From Brevibacillus brevis (GTDB lineage: Bacteria; Bacillota; Bacilli; Brevibacillales; Brevibacillaceae): a DNA stretch of 64,000 nucleotides. The notes under the pieces are model-generated. The model was given only the letters and a program-made list of their open reading frames with translations, was not told the origin of the DNA and did not search any database. Of this stretch, positions 44,058 through 54,113 are shown piece by piece (positions within the stretch are counted from its first letter, which is position 1; every line of letters begins with the position of its first letter). The DNA lies in assembly GCF_001039275.2 (NCBI RefSeq), contig NZ_CP030117.1, positions 427,001-491,000 of the forward strand, in the 5' to 3' direction. The translations under genes and the position numbers were made by a program.

Positions 44058-45769
44058 CATGCTTGGATACATTCATGCTGAATGCGTATTTGGAAGACAC
44101 GCTTCCTTTGCGAATGAAACAAGAAGTACAACGACATCTGGATACATGCAGTTGGTGCCAGAGCAAGTTTGAGCAATATTTGGATGAGCTGGATACATCC
44201 GATGATGAAGGCGAAGATGTCTGGCAGACGGAAGCAACCATTCAAAATGTCATGGACAAGCTCCCCGCCTACCCGATGAACGTACTCAAACTCAAACCAA
44301 TACAAAAACAACCGGTTCAAATAAATTGGAAAAAGCGGAGTGTGGATATTGTGAAGAAAACGACGATTGCAGTTGCGGGATTGGCTATGGTTGTTACGTT
44401 TGGAACAGCTGTTTCGCCTACATTTGCGAATTATATGAGTGGAATTTATGCGTCGATCAATCCGAGCGAGGTAACAGTAACAAAAGGACCTTACAATGCG
44501 AAACAAGTAGTCAACCTGTTTGATAAAAAGCAGACGGACATCGGCGTGAAGAAAGCAGCAGAATACGGCTTTGTACAGCCGCTCGACATGAAGGTGACAG
44601 ACCAAGGACTAACCATGGCAATCAGTGCGGTTGTAGCAGATCCGTTGCGTATTATGGTTCTTGGCTCAGTGACGGACTCGTCCGGCAAAAAGATTCAGTC
44701 GTTCTGGAAGGATCAGTTCACGATCATATCAAGCGACAATGTAAAAGATTTCAGGGAAGTTCGACTTAAAGATAAAAATGGCAAGGTGATCATGCGATTA
44801 GATGATAATCAGAGGGAAACGCTTCCTTGGCCACCGGTGCCGAACGGTGAAAACTTCGCCTACGGAGGACAACTGAGCGGATTCTTTGATGAAGCGAATC
44901 CAATGCCGGACGAATTGATTTTGGAAATGCGTGTGAAGCGCCTGACAGATACGAAAGGCACGTGGAATTTCGATATTCCGATTGATATGCGACCAGCAAA
45001 AGCAGCCATGAAAACAGTAGCATTGAACAAGGAGTTAGAAACTCCAACAGGGGCAACAGTAGAGCTAAAAGAAGCGCGCTTTGCTCCCACTGCTACGCAG
45101 CTAGAGTTCTCAAACAGCAATCCGAATGAGAAAGTAGTGGAGGGTTTTCGTTACGAGCTTGTCGATGAAAAGGGTACTGTAGTGGGCAAATGGGATGATA
45201 TGATTGAACCCGATGAAAGGGATCACAATCTCAGTATCTTAGGCATGAGCCATGGCGCTTCGGTTAACTTCACAGAGAAGTGGCAGCCAAGTACGAGTTT
45301 TGTCCATACGTACATGCCGCTGGACCCTGCAAAAAACTTGACAATGAAGCTCGATGCTGTCTATACAGCAGAGAAAGTCTCTTCTCAAACCAAGCTATCT
45401 TTTGCTGAACTGGAGAAAAATCCGAAAAAAGTGAATGTAGCTGGGAACCAAATCACGTTTCAATCGATGGAAATGGAAGATGATGACGAGTATACCTCAT
45501 TCAATATTCCACTGGAAGCTATTCTGGCCAAAGATATTGTGGGACTTCCAGAGCGATGGACGGTGAAGGACGAAAACGGGAATGATGCCGCACTAGTATG
45601 GTTAAGGGTTAACAAAAAAGAAAACCAAAATGGTACGATAAAACTCGAGGGGAAGCTCGATGTGCTCTTTGAGAAAAAAGATGTAAAGGAAATATCAGTT
45701 GTCCTCGATCATGTAATCAAAGAGAACAAAGTCAATTGGGAAGTGCCAATCAAGGGAGAAAAGAAGTAG
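44054..45769 (+). CDS. zinc-finger anti-sigma factor with DUF4179 extracytoplasmic part
   Basis: A 571-residue single-pass protein. The N-terminus has the ZAS anti-sigma motif (MKQEVQRHLDTCSWCQSKFEQYLDEL: HxxxCxxC). A membrane helix follows (TTIAVAGLAMVVTFGTAVSPTFANY, residues about 101-125), then a long outward beta-rich domain of the DUF4179/DUF5643 type. It would hold the sigma factor inactive until an envelope signal is sensed by the outer part. It is translationally coupled to the sigma gene and followed by a terminator. Confidence 0.88.
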   Translation: MTCLDTFMLNAYLEDTLPLRMKQEVQRHLDTCSWCQSKFEQYLDELDTSDDEGEDVWQTEATIQNVMDKLPAYPMNVLKLKPIQKQPVQINWKKRSVDIVKKTTIAVAGLAMVVTFGTAVSPTFANYMSGIYASINPSEVTVTKGPYNAKQVVNLFDKKQTDIGVKKAAEYGFVQPLDMKVTDQGLTMAISAVVADPLRIMVLGSVTDSSGKKIQSFWKDQFTIISSDNVKDFREVRLKDKNGKVIMRLDDNQRETLPWPPVPNGENFAYGGQLSGFFDEANPMPDELILEMRVKRLTDTKGTWNFDIPIDMRPAKAAMKTVALNKELETPTGATVELKEARFAPTATQLEFSNSNPNEKVVEGFRYELVDEKGTVVGKWDDMIEPDERDHNLSILGMSHGASVNFTEKWQPSTSFVHTYMPLDPAKNLTMKLDAVYTAEKVSSQTKLSFAELEKNPKKVNVAGNQITFQSMEMEDDDEYTSFNIPLEAILAKDIVGLPERWTVKDENGNDAALVWLRVNKKENQNGTIKLEGKLDVLFEKKDVKEISVVLDHVIKENKVNWEVPIKGEKK

Positions 45770-45779
45770 TGTAATGAAC

Positions 45780-45817
45780 AAGCCGCTCGGTCCTGTAAAA
45801 GGATCGGGCGGCTTCTT
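45780..45817 (+). terminator. terminator of the sigma/anti-sigma operon
   Basis: agccgctcggtcc (45780-45792) pairs with ggatcgggcggct (45800-45812), followed by a pyrimidine run. Confidence 0.7.
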
Positions 45818-45828
45818 TGCAGTTGAAA

Positions 45829-47061
45829 TCAGTATTTAGCTTCAACATCAGTTCGTTTTTCCCGATGAAAATAAGCGTGTAACAGACAGAGCAGGACCGA
45901 ACCCGCAGAGACAAGCGTTGCCAGGAACAGGGTTGGATTAATTCCACCATGGTCATACATGAACCCCATAGCCAAAGGCCCCAGCAGCCTTCCGCCCGTT
46001 GTAATCGCCCCTACGACCCCTAAATAAAATGGTGCATTCTCTCCGGTTTTTTCCGATATAAAAGTAGGAATAGTCGGCGAGATGAGCATTTCACCAAATG
46101 TAGTGATAACCATTCCGACAACAAATGCGTAATAACTACCGTGGTAGACAAGCATACACCCAAAACCGACAGCATACGCGATGGCACTAACGACGAGTTG
46201 GGCTGACAAGCTCTGATTCAACAGCCGTTTGATCCAGGATGTGATGGGCTGGCCAGCAAAAATGATAATGCCGTTAACCGTCCACAGCCAGCTATACGAT
46301 GACAGTGGCATACCCTGCTCTGTAATGTAAGGAGCTACACCTGTGTTCCAAACCGTGTTGGAAAAGAAAATGAATGCTGCGCCTAATGCCATAAACAAGT
46401 ATAATTGGTAACGCAATAGCAGGGGAAAGCTGTTTTTCTCGCGGTGATTTTGCTTTTCCTCCTGATGCTCTCCGACCAGATCCTGATGAGATATGTTCTT
46501 CATAAAAAGGAAGAAGAACAAGGCAAACAATAAGGTGCTCGTGCTGTTGAACCAAAAAGTAAGCTGGAAGGATAAAGTGGCAATGACGCCGGCCAATGCG
46601 GTTCCGATTGCCATCCCCAAATTATTACCGACGTAGACGATGTTAAACAATTCTCGGCGCTGTTCTTTCCAGCGAAAACCGATAAATGCCTGAATTGCCG
46701 GGAATGACAGATTGAACGTAAAGCCAAGCCCCATCATGAGAATCAGGTAGACAGGCCAGCTCTGAACGAAAGGAATGGAAAATTGAATAAGTCCTTGAAA
46801 AATCAATGCACCGACAATGAGACGCTTGGCACCTAGTCGATGAAACAACGAACCGCCGATGAATTGGCCGAAGATTCCGGCCAGAGATTGGATCATCAGG
46901 ACGAATCCAGCTTCTGTCATCGAGCGTTGCAAAATGGTATGTACGTATAAGGTAGTAAGTGGCCACATAAAAGCACTCCCGGAGGAGTTAATAAAGCTGG
47001 CGATAAGGAAGAAAATGGCCTCACGGGGATAGCGATTGAGGAAAGCTGAAGGTGATATCAC
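45829..47061 (-). CDS. MFS transporter
   Basis: A 410-residue, 12-helix MFS protein of the MdtG/YfmO-like (DHA1) group: helix 1-2 region SSGSAFMWPLTTLYVHTIL, motif A GGSLFHRLGAKRLIV and a helix-5 glycine motif GNNLGMAIGTALAGVIA. It starts at GTG 47061, eight bases after AAGGGG. No regulator is adjacent. Substrate unknown. Confidence 0.85.
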   Translation of the reverse strand: MISPSAFLNRYPREAIFFLIASFINSSGSAFMWPLTTLYVHTILQRSMTEAGFVLMIQSLAGIFGQFIGGSLFHRLGAKRLIVGALIFQGLIQFSIPFVQSWPVYLILMMGLGFTFNLSFPAIQAFIGFRWKEQRRELFNIVYVGNNLGMAIGTALAGVIATLSFQLTFWFNSTSTLLFALFFFLFMKNISHQDLVGEHQEEKQNHREKNSFPLLLRYQLYLFMALGAAFIFFSNTVWNTGVAPYITEQGMPLSSYSWLWTVNGIIIFAGQPITSWIKRLLNQSLSAQLVVSAIAYAVGFGCMLVYHGSYYAFVVGMVITTFGEMLISPTIPTFISEKTGENAPFYLGVVGAITTGGRLLGPLAMGFMYDHGGINPTLFLATLVSAGSVLLCLLHAYFHREKRTDVEAKY

Positions 47062-47247
47062 GCGAATGCACCCCTTATCATTAAGGATAAGATTAGTATA
47101 ACGAATATTCTAAACTTTGTAAATTAAAATGTTTACAATGTCACAGGTACCCAAATAAAGGCTGCTCCACTTTCCGCAAATTCGAGTATACTAAACAAAG
47201 TGGAGAGATGACATCAACTGAGGATAGAGAGAATAAAGGTGGACTTT

Positions 47248-48234
47248 ATGAAAATATGGAAACGAGTGTTGCTTCTTTTGCTTGTCGTGATGGCTACGAC
47301 AGCTGGATATTACGGATACTCTTTTTATCAATTTGCTCAAAATATTCAAGAGCCCAATATCGCACCGCCTAGTGGTGGGAATTCCACCAAAGCAGCAGAA
47401 ATACCAGAGTGGGATGGCAAGGAACGGGTTAATATCCTGCTGATGGGAGTAGACCGCAGAGGAATGAAAAATAACGGGCTTCCTCGTTCTGACTCCATGA
47501 TGCTGGTCAGCATCGATCCTACGGGGAAACGTTATGACATGTTTTCAATCCTGCGTGATACGTATGTAGATATTCCCGGTAGAGGCAGCTCCCGGATCAA
47601 CTCTGCGATTGTAGAGGGTGGACCTGAGCTGGCAATGGAAACGGTTAGTCAGTTCACTGGACTTCCGGTAGATCGTTATGTGATTACTGACTTTGAAGGC
47701 TTCAAGGCTCTGATTGATGCAGTGGGCGGAGTCGAGATCGATGTCGAAAAAAACATGTATTATCATGACCCGACTGACAAAGGCGCTTACGATATTAATC
47801 TGAAAAAAGGTCTGCAAAAGCTGGATGGAGACAAAGCCTTGCAATATGTTCGTTTCCGCCATGATGCGACCTCCGATTATACACGGACGGAGCGTCAGCG
47901 GAAACTAATGACGGCAGTCGTGGATCAGATGAAAAATGGTACGACGCTGATGCAGCTTCCTACCATATTGAAGGAAGTAACACCGTATGTTCAAACCAAT
48001 ATTAGCTCGGTGGACATGCTGAAGCTGTCTGCACTCGGATTAAAATTGAATACGTTAGAGCCGGGTAACTATCAATTGCCGCCAATGGGGATGTTCCGCG
48101 AATCGCACCGCGCAGGTTCTGTTCTGGTTCCGGATGTCGATCAGGTTCAGTCGTTTATCCAAGAAAAAATTGCACCTCCTACAGAAGCAACAGATCAACC
48201 CGTGGGAGAAAAGAAAAGCAGCACGCAAAACTAA
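47248..48234 (+). CDS. LytR-CpsA-Psr (LCP) family glycopolymer ligase
   Basis: A 328-residue protein: a membrane anchor (VLLLLLVVMATTAGYYGYSF, residues about 7-26) and an outward LCP domain. Conserved catalytic and lipid-binding residues are visible in LLMGVDRRGMKNNGLPRSDSMMLVSID, SILRDTYVDIPGRGSSRINSA and LQYVRFRHDATSDYTRTERQRK. LCP enzymes attach teichoic acids or other glycopolymers to peptidoglycan. ATG 47248 is five bases after AAAGGTGG. Its terminator overlaps the stop. Confidence 0.93.
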   Translation: MKIWKRVLLLLLVVMATTAGYYGYSFYQFAQNIQEPNIAPPSGGNSTKAAEIPEWDGKERVNILLMGVDRRGMKNNGLPRSDSMMLVSIDPTGKRYDMFSILRDTYVDIPGRGSSRINSAIVEGGPELAMETVSQFTGLPVDRYVITDFEGFKALIDAVGGVEIDVEKNMYYHDPTDKGAYDINLKKGLQKLDGDKALQYVRFRHDATSDYTRTERQRKLMTAVVDQMKNGTTLMQLPTILKEVTPYVQTNISSVDMLKLSALGLKLNTLEPGNYQLPPMGMFRESHRAGSVLVPDVDQVQSFIQEKIAPPTEATDQPVGEKKSSTQN

Positions 48235-48249
48235 GCGTGCTGTTTTTTT
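48220..48249 (+). terminator. terminator of the LCP gene
   Basis: agcacgc (48220-48226) pairs with gcgtgct (48235-48241), followed by seven Ts; it includes the last codons and stop of the gene. Confidence 0.8.
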
Positions 48250-48302
48250 GTGTTTTGGGAAAGACTAACCATGATTTTCTAAGTTCTGAGGTGAAGATGT
48301 CG

Positions 48303-49754
48303 ATGGATCGGGAAAGTGCACGCAATTGGTTTGAACATACCAGTGACCTGATTACGGAACATATCGATGAGCCAGAAGGCCGCGTGCGACTTTTCTATTT
48401 ATCCTCTATGGCAGATGGCAAGGTTGTCTACAGCGAGCTTATCCCGAAGCTGCGTGATCTTTGTTTGGAGGAAAGTGGGATTGAGGAAGTCGCCAGGCAT
48501 TTAGGTGCTTCCAGCAGCAATCGTGTTTTCAATGAAGGGGAAGCCATTGAGCGTTTACTCCGAGGTCATATTGTCATTCAAGTTGCGGAATCGCCCTACT
48601 GCTTGTCGTTTCCCAGCGATGGTACTGCTGGCAGAAGTATTCAAGCACCCGAAATCGAAACGGTTGTACTCGGCCCGCAGATCGCCTTTGTAGAAGAACT
48701 GAATGTGAACATCTGCATCATTCGAAAATATATGTCTACACCAAAATTGTTCCATGAACAATTAAGCGTGGGAATAAGCATACCGATGGATGTGTCGATT
48801 TTATATTTGAGCGGGACGGCAGATGAGGAAAATGTGAATACGGTACGTCAGCGGATTTGTGATCTGGAGTTAGACAGCAGTCTGGATTCTACCATACTGG
48901 CGCAGCATATCGCAGACAATGAGAAATCATTATTTCCTACGCTTCAGCAAACAGAGCGTCCAGACCGGGTCGTACACGGATTGCGACAAGGACAGATTGC
49001 CATACTCGTGGAGGGGAGCCCGTTCGCTTTACTCGGTCCCACCACCTTACTGCAATTTTTTCAGTCGCCAGATGACTATTATTTGCGCTGGAGCCTTGCT
49101 ACTTTCAACAGACTCATGCGAATCTTTGCCATGATCTTGTCCCTGATCCTGACCCCGATCTACGTGGCTGCGCTGACCTATCATTACGAGATGATTCCGG
49201 CAGACCTTTTGCTTTCCCTTGCGCAATCACGCTCCCGAGTACCGTTTCCACCACTGTGGGAGGCTATTTTGATGGAATTGATTATTGAGCTTTTGCGGGA
49301 AGCAGGAGCGAGGCTGCCGACCAAAGTCGGTCAGACGATTGGTATCGTTGGCGGTATTGTGATCGGACAGGCCATTGTTCAGGCCGGATTCACCAGTAAT
49401 ATCCTGATTATTATCGTTGCCCTCGGGGCTTTGTCTTCCTTTATCGCACCTAGCTATATGATCGGTTCTACGATCCGGGTTATTCGTTTTCCAATGATTT
49501 TGCTGGCGGGTATGCTGGGGGCATTGGGCATTGTGGTCGGATTCAGTTTCCTAGCCAGCCATTTGCTCCGACAGACGAGCTTGGGGCGTCCTTACATGTA
49601 CCCCATTTACCCCGTGCGCTATTCCGATTGGAAAGATGGCTTTATTCGCGCTCCATTATCCTCTCTTTCCGAACGCCTGAAGTTTTTTACACCAAAACGA
49701 GTACTTCGTTTTGACAGGGGAAAAGCCAAAGAGAAGAAAGACATTGACGAGTAA
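48303..49754 (+). CDS. spore germinant receptor subunit A (GerA family)
   Basis: A 483-residue GerA/GerBA-type protein. A large hydrophilic N-terminal part (to about residue 260) is followed by several membrane helices in the C-terminal half (LATFNRLMRIFAMILSLILTPIYVAAL). Family motifs: LRGHIVIQVAESPYCL, GLRQGQIAILVEGSPFALLGPTT and VPFPPLWEAILMELIIELLREAGARLP. It is the first gene of an A-B-C operon for a germinant receptor in the spore inner membrane. ATG 48303 is about eight bases after GAGGTGA; ATG 48297 lies too close to it. Confidence 0.93.
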   Translation: MDRESARNWFEHTSDLITEHIDEPEGRVRLFYLSSMADGKVVYSELIPKLRDLCLEESGIEEVARHLGASSSNRVFNEGEAIERLLRGHIVIQVAESPYCLSFPSDGTAGRSIQAPEIETVVLGPQIAFVEELNVNICIIRKYMSTPKLFHEQLSVGISIPMDVSILYLSGTADEENVNTVRQRICDLELDSSLDSTILAQHIADNEKSLFPTLQQTERPDRVVHGLRQGQIAILVEGSPFALLGPTTLLQFFQSPDDYYLRWSLATFNRLMRIFAMILSLILTPIYVAALTYHYEMIPADLLLSLAQSRSRVPFPPLWEAILMELIIELLREAGARLPTKVGQTIGIVGGIVIGQAIVQAGFTSNILIIIVALGALSSFIAPSYMIGSTIRVIRFPMILLAGMLGALGIVVGFSFLASHLLRQTSLGRPYMYPIYPVRYSDWKDGFIRAPLSSLSERLKFFTPKRVLRFDRGKAKEKKDIDE

Positions 49755-49765
49755 GCGAGGCTGCT

Positions 49766-50890
49766 ATGAACATTAACATCGATGTAAGCAAGGGCAATAC
49801 AATATCAGCATATCTTGCAGGGTTGCTGGTGCATGGTACTCAACTTGGAATGGGCATCTTGGGCTTTCAACGAATCATTGCGAAGGAAGCAGGGCATGAT
49901 GCTTGGATTTCGGTCATACTTGCAGGCTTGGTTACGCATCTAACATTGTGGATCATTATCAAGACCATGCAAAAATACCCTTCGGCTGATATTTACGGCA
50001 TTCAAGATGATGTGTTTGGAAGGCGGCTAGGAACTGCTGTAAGCATCATATTTATAATCTATTTCATATTGACAGCTGGAATCATTCTTCGCAGCTACAT
50101 CGAAGTTGTCCAAACCTGGGTGTTCCCGAATTTACCTACGTGGATTTTAGCTGGAATCATCCTTTTTCTTGCGTACTACACCATCGTGGGAGGGATAAGA
50201 GTCATAGCTGGCTATACGTTTTTTTCCATTATAGCAACGGCATGGCTAGTCTTTGATTTATATTTCCCTTTGGAATTCGCACGATGGGAATATTTGTTTC
50301 CGATTATGGATACCAGCTTTGAGAACCTTTTCAGAGGAATGATGGCCATGTCATTGACCAGTGTCGGTTTTGAGGTTCTCTATGTCGTCTATCCCTATGT
50401 ACAGAATAAGGACAGGGTAAATAAAAGTGCACAGTTGGCGGTGCTGGTGACTTATCTTATCTATTTATTGGTCATGATCGTGACCTTGGTCTTTTTTAGC
50501 CAAGGTCAGCTCATGAGGACGATCTGGGCGACACTCAATCTGCAAAAGATGGTGTACCTGCCCATTCTGGAAAGATTTGAGCTGGTCGTTATCTCGCTGT
50601 GGCTTATCGTCATTTTGCCGAATATCATGCTGTATTTGTGGTGCTCGGCGCGAGGACTCAAGCGTTTGTTTTGCTTCAACTTGCGAAGTTCATTGTATTG
50701 GATTTTATCGGTGATTTATCTTGCTTCCTTGACGATGCTTTCCAGACAGCAGATGAATTGGCTTTATACTGTGCATGGGAAAATTAGCATATGGGTTGTG
50801 TACTTGTACCCCTATTTTTTGTACGTCATGGTCTTGCTGAAGCAGCGAACGCAACGGGCAAAATCGAAGAGCAAAGGAGAGAGTGCCTGA
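49766..50890 (+). CDS. spore germinant receptor subunit B (GerAB family permease-like)
   Basis: A 374-residue integral membrane protein of the GerAB/YndE family (APC superfamily fold) with ten helices, for example YLAGLLVHGTQLGMGILGFQ at the start. It binds the germinant and forms part of the receptor. It follows subunit A by 11 bp, and its stop overlaps the subunit C start by one base. Confidence 0.92.
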   Translation: MNINIDVSKGNTISAYLAGLLVHGTQLGMGILGFQRIIAKEAGHDAWISVILAGLVTHLTLWIIIKTMQKYPSADIYGIQDDVFGRRLGTAVSIIFIIYFILTAGIILRSYIEVVQTWVFPNLPTWILAGIILFLAYYTIVGGIRVIAGYTFFSIIATAWLVFDLYFPLEFARWEYLFPIMDTSFENLFRGMMAMSLTSVGFEVLYVVYPYVQNKDRVNKSAQLAVLVTYLIYLLVMIVTLVFFSQGQLMRTIWATLNLQKMVYLPILERFELVVISLWLIVILPNIMLYLWCSARGLKRLFCFNLRSSLYWILSVIYLASLTMLSRQQMNWLYTVHGKISIWVVYLYPYFLYVMVLLKQRTQRAKSKSKGESA

Positions 50891-52050
50891 TGCTTGATGA
50901 GCGGAAAAAGAGGATGCCCTTTATCAAACGGTTTTTGGCGTTGTGGTGTTCTGGCGTCATGATAGTCACAGGCTGTGGAGATCGGCAGATTTTTGATGAA
51001 ACTGGACTTGCCACAGCTGTCGGTTATGACTTGTTAAAGGATGGAAACATTCGTGGGACTGCAATCATGCCCTCCATTAATCCAGAGGCCAAAAAAAAGA
51101 TACAGATTTTCTCAGCAACGGGGGAGACCAGCAAATCAATCCGGGATCGGGTTAATCTACAATCAGATAAAAGAGTATTGGGTGGGCAGATTCGTGTCGC
51201 CCTCTACAGTGAAAACTTGGCAAAACGCGGGCTTGGCAGTATCGTTGACACGCTGTATCGGGATTCCTCTATTTCCAGCAGGGTTTATCTTTGCCTGTTT
51301 GAAGGCGAAACATATGATATGTTAACGTATCCCTATTCTGAAGAAGGGAATATCGGAATCTATTTATACCGTATGATTGAGCAAAATATTGAAGGGGAAA
51401 AAATTCCGTCTTCCACCATGCATGAGTTTTTTCGGGCCTATTATGACAAAGGAATCGACCCGATCATGCCGTACATTGCAAGAAAGGGAAATGAGCTGCA
51501 AATCAAGGGTATCGCATTATTTCAAGGGGAGCGTTATGTAGGGTGGATCACACCAAAGGAAGCCTTTTTAATCAAGCTCATGCATGGAAAATTCAGCATT
51601 GGCAGCTACGATACTTCTGTTCCTGCTCATATTTTTGGGGAGGAGCCAAAGAGCCGCGGAAGTAAAAAAGACCGTGTGCAGCTTGTCTTTGACACCATTT
51701 CCAGCAAATCTCAAATTGATCTGACCCAAGTGTCCCCCCCGCTCTTTGATATTCATATCCGATTACATGCGAGAATTTTGGAATTAACCCTTCCGCTGAA
51801 GCTAGAGAATGCAAAGCTGATGAAAATCATGGAGAATGCACTGGAAAAAGAGATCGAAAAAGAATTGCAGAAAGTAGTCAGTAAATTGCAGGGCCTCGAT
51901 GTCGATCCCGCTGGATTCGGGATGGTGTATCGTGCAAATAGAAGAGGGATGGCAAACATGACGCAGGCCGAGTGGAGAAAAATGTTCAAGGAAGCAAGGT
52001 TTCGCTTTCACGTAAAGTCGACAATCATCCGCAACGGCGTCATGGATTAA
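50890..52050 (+). CDS. spore germinant receptor subunit C (GerAC lipoprotein)
   Basis: A 386-residue lipoprotein starting at ATG 50890 (AAAGGAGAG upstream). A signal sequence ends in the lipobox IVTGCGDR, with Cys as the lipidated residue (about residue 30). The rest is a GerAC-type domain with a conserved C-terminal helix (LQKVVSKLQGLDVDPAGFG). It anchors the receptor on the outer face of the inner spore membrane. No terminator is obvious before the next promoter. Confidence 0.92.
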   Translation: MLDERKKRMPFIKRFLALWCSGVMIVTGCGDRQIFDETGLATAVGYDLLKDGNIRGTAIMPSINPEAKKKIQIFSATGETSKSIRDRVNLQSDKRVLGGQIRVALYSENLAKRGLGSIVDTLYRDSSISSRVYLCLFEGETYDMLTYPYSEEGNIGIYLYRMIEQNIEGEKIPSSTMHEFFRAYYDKGIDPIMPYIARKGNELQIKGIALFQGERYVGWITPKEAFLIKLMHGKFSIGSYDTSVPAHIFGEEPKSRGSKKDRVQLVFDTISSKSQIDLTQVSPPLFDIHIRLHARILELTLPLKLENAKLMKIMENALEKEIEKELQKVVSKLQGLDVDPAGFGMVYRANRRGMANMTQAEWRKMFKEARFRFHVKSTIIRNGVMD

Positions 52051-52072
52051 AAAACTTTTCCTGCTATTACTA

Positions 52073-52102
52073 TTGACGTGATATTTTCAAAAAGGATATA
52101 AT
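52073..52102 (+). promoter_or_regulatory. promoter of the metNIQ operon
   Basis: TTGACG (52073-52078), 18-base spacer, TATAAT (52097-52102), about 50 bases before the SAM riboswitch. Confidence 0.75.
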
Positions 52103-52156
52103 CCGTTTTGTATCATCATGAAATAGAAAAAACGAACATAATATACGTAGATATCT

Positions 52157-52275
52157 TTCTTATCAAGAGAGGCGGAGGGACAGGCCCTATGAAGCCCGGC
52201 AGCCGGTTCATTTTCGAATGAACGTCGCGGTGCCAATTCCTACAGGATTGTTTGGATCTTGTGTAGATGAGAAGG
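52157..52275 (+). promoter_or_regulatory. SAM-I riboswitch (S-box) controlling metNIQ
   Basis: Conserved S-box pieces in order: CTTATCAAGAGAGGCGGAGG, GGCCCTATGAAGCCCGGCA, CGGTGCCAATTCC and GATGAGAAGG; the first and last form P1. The P3 stem is the clear pair GTTCATTTTCGAATGAAC. A terminator lies between aptamer and metN. It is the second SAM riboswitch of the window, on the opposite strand to that of metY. Confidence 0.95.
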
Positions 52276-52305
52276 GTGGATGCGAACGTATACATTGCGT
52301 TGCAG

Positions 52306-52336
52306 CCCCTTTTTCGTTTATTGAAAAAGGGGTTTT
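52306..52336 (+). terminator. riboswitch terminator before metN
   Basis: ccccttttttc-type arm 52306-52315 pairs with gaaaaagggg (52323-52332), followed by four Ts. It ends about 38 bases before the metN start and is the riboswitch expression platform. Confidence 0.85.
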
Positions 52337-52373
52337 CATATTTTATCAAGATTGTGGTCGGGAGGTGGATGCG

Positions 52374-53387
52374 TTGATCCAACTGCGTCATTTGCATAAA
52401 AGCTATCAAGTACAAGGTAAAACCATCCCAGCATTAACGGGGATCGACCTTTCCATAGAGCAAGGAGAAATATACGGGATTATCGGACACTCTGGTGCAG
52501 GGAAAAGTACGTTGATCCGGTGCATCAATTTGCTGGAGCGCCCAACTTCAGGGGAAGTTATTGTGGACGGCGTCGATTTGACTAGGCTGGATGAAGGGAA
52601 GCTGCAAGAAAAGCGCCGCTCAATCGGCATGATTTTTCAGCACTTCAACTTGCTGTCTTCTTCGACAGTCGGTGAAAATGTCGCTTTTCCGCTCAAGCTG
52701 GCCAAGCGTCCGAAGGCAGAGATTGATAAGAAAGTAAACGAGCTGCTGAAGCTGGTTGGCTTGGAGGCCCATAAGGACAAATATCCGTCCCAGTTGTCTG
52801 GCGGACAGAAGCAGCGTGTCGGGATCGCCCGGGCGCTCGCGAATGATCCAAAAGTGCTGCTCTGTGACGAAGCTACATCGGCTCTCGATCCGCAGACGAC
52901 GAATTCCATTCTGGCACTGCTCTTGGACATCAACCGCAAGCTGGGCTTGACCATTGTGCTGATTACCCACGAGATGCACGTCATTCGCTCCATTTGTGAT
53001 CGTGTCGGCGTAATTGACGGCGGAAAGATCGTCGAGTCGGGTAACGTACTGGATGTATTCCTTCGTCCGAAGCATCCAACGACACAAGAATTTGTGGAAC
53101 AAGTAGCGGATTCTACAGAGCTGCGTGAAGCAGTCGAGCACGAAAAGGCTTCGGGGAACCGCACCATTGCTCGTGTCACCTTCCTCGGAGAAAAAACGTA
53201 CCAGCCGATCCTGTTCCAAACGATGCAAGAGACTGGTACGGTGTTCAGCATTTTGCAGGGAACAATCTCCCGCATGAAAGATACGCCGTATGGTCAGTTG
53301 GTGATCGAGCTGGAAGGCGATGTTGCACAGAATCAAAAGACCATTGAGACGCTGCGCCAACGTGGCTTGGAAGTAGAGGTGATATAA
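52374..53387 (+). CDS. metN: methionine ABC transporter ATP-binding protein
   Basis: A 337-residue ATPase of the MetN family. Walker A GHSGAGKSTLIRC, signature LSGGQKQRVGIARAL, Walker B VLLCDEATSALDP and switch VLITHEMHV are present, and the C-terminal NIL domain (from about residue 260), which binds methionine, is seen. TTG 52374 is eight bases after GGGAGG; frames further upstream read through the riboswitch and are not coding. First gene of metNIQ. Confidence 0.95.
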   Translation: MIQLRHLHKSYQVQGKTIPALTGIDLSIEQGEIYGIIGHSGAGKSTLIRCINLLERPTSGEVIVDGVDLTRLDEGKLQEKRRSIGMIFQHFNLLSSSTVGENVAFPLKLAKRPKAEIDKKVNELLKLVGLEAHKDKYPSQLSGGQKQRVGIARALANDPKVLLCDEATSALDPQTTNSILALLLDINRKLGLTIVLITHEMHVIRSICDRVGVIDGGKIVESGNVLDVFLRPKHPTTQEFVEQVADSTELREAVEHEKASGNRTIARVTFLGEKTYQPILFQTMQETGTVFSILQGTISRMKDTPYGQLVIELEGDVAQNQKTIETLRQRGLEVEVI

Positions 53388-54053
53388 ATGGACTGGACAT
53401 TCGAGAATGTGGATTGGGCTGAAATCGGCTTAGGTACGATGGACACGCTCACGATGCTCGGCTTTTCCACCCTGTTTACCGTCCTGATTGGTTTGCCATT
53501 GGGAATCATTCTGTTTTTGACTTCACGCGGACAGCTTCTGCAAAACCGCACTTTTTATACGATCGCATCATTCGTTGTCAACGTATTGCGCTCGGTACCG
53601 TTTATCATTTTGATGATTTTGCTGATTCCTGTGACGAAGATGATCGTAGGAACCTCACTCGGCGTATTGGGGGCCATTCCGCCGCTCGTATTTGGTGCCG
53701 CTCCGTTTTTTGCACGCTTGGTGGAAACCTCTCTGCGTGAGATTGATAAAGGCGTGATTGAGGCCGCACAATCTATGGGGGCTTCCAATTGGCAGATCGT
53801 CTGGAATGTCCTTTTGCCAGAGTCTAGATCTGGACTAATCGCAGGTATTACGATCACGACGGTTACGCTGGTCTCCTACACCGCGATGTCTGGGGTAATT
53901 GGCGGTGGTGGTTTGGGTGACTTGGCGATCCGATACGGTTATCAGCGTTTCCAAACCGATGTCATGATTGTGACTGTTGTTATTTTGCTGGTGATGGTAC
54001 AGATCTTACAAACGCTGGGGGACCGTTTGGTTCTGAAATTCAGCCGCAAATAG
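53388..54053 (+). CDS. metI: methionine ABC transporter permease
   Basis: A 221-residue permease with five to six helices; the EAA loop is EIDKGVIEAAQSMGASNWQIVWNVLLPESRSGLIAG. It begins immediately after the metN stop, and the metN tail supplies its ribosome site (GGAAGTAGAGGT). It works as a homodimer with MetN. Confidence 0.95.
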   Translation: MDWTFENVDWAEIGLGTMDTLTMLGFSTLFTVLIGLPLGIILFLTSRGQLLQNRTFYTIASFVVNVLRSVPFIILMILLIPVTKMIVGTSLGVLGAIPPLVFGAAPFFARLVETSLREIDKGVIEAAQSMGASNWQIVWNVLLPESRSGLIAGITITTVTLVSYTAMSGVIGGGGLGDLAIRYGYQRFQTDVMIVTVVILLVMVQILQTLGDRLVLKFSRK

Positions 54054-54113
54054 GATCTTTCCATATAGATTTTCAAAAAATAAGATGAAATACATGCAAG
54101 GGGGAAATCATTC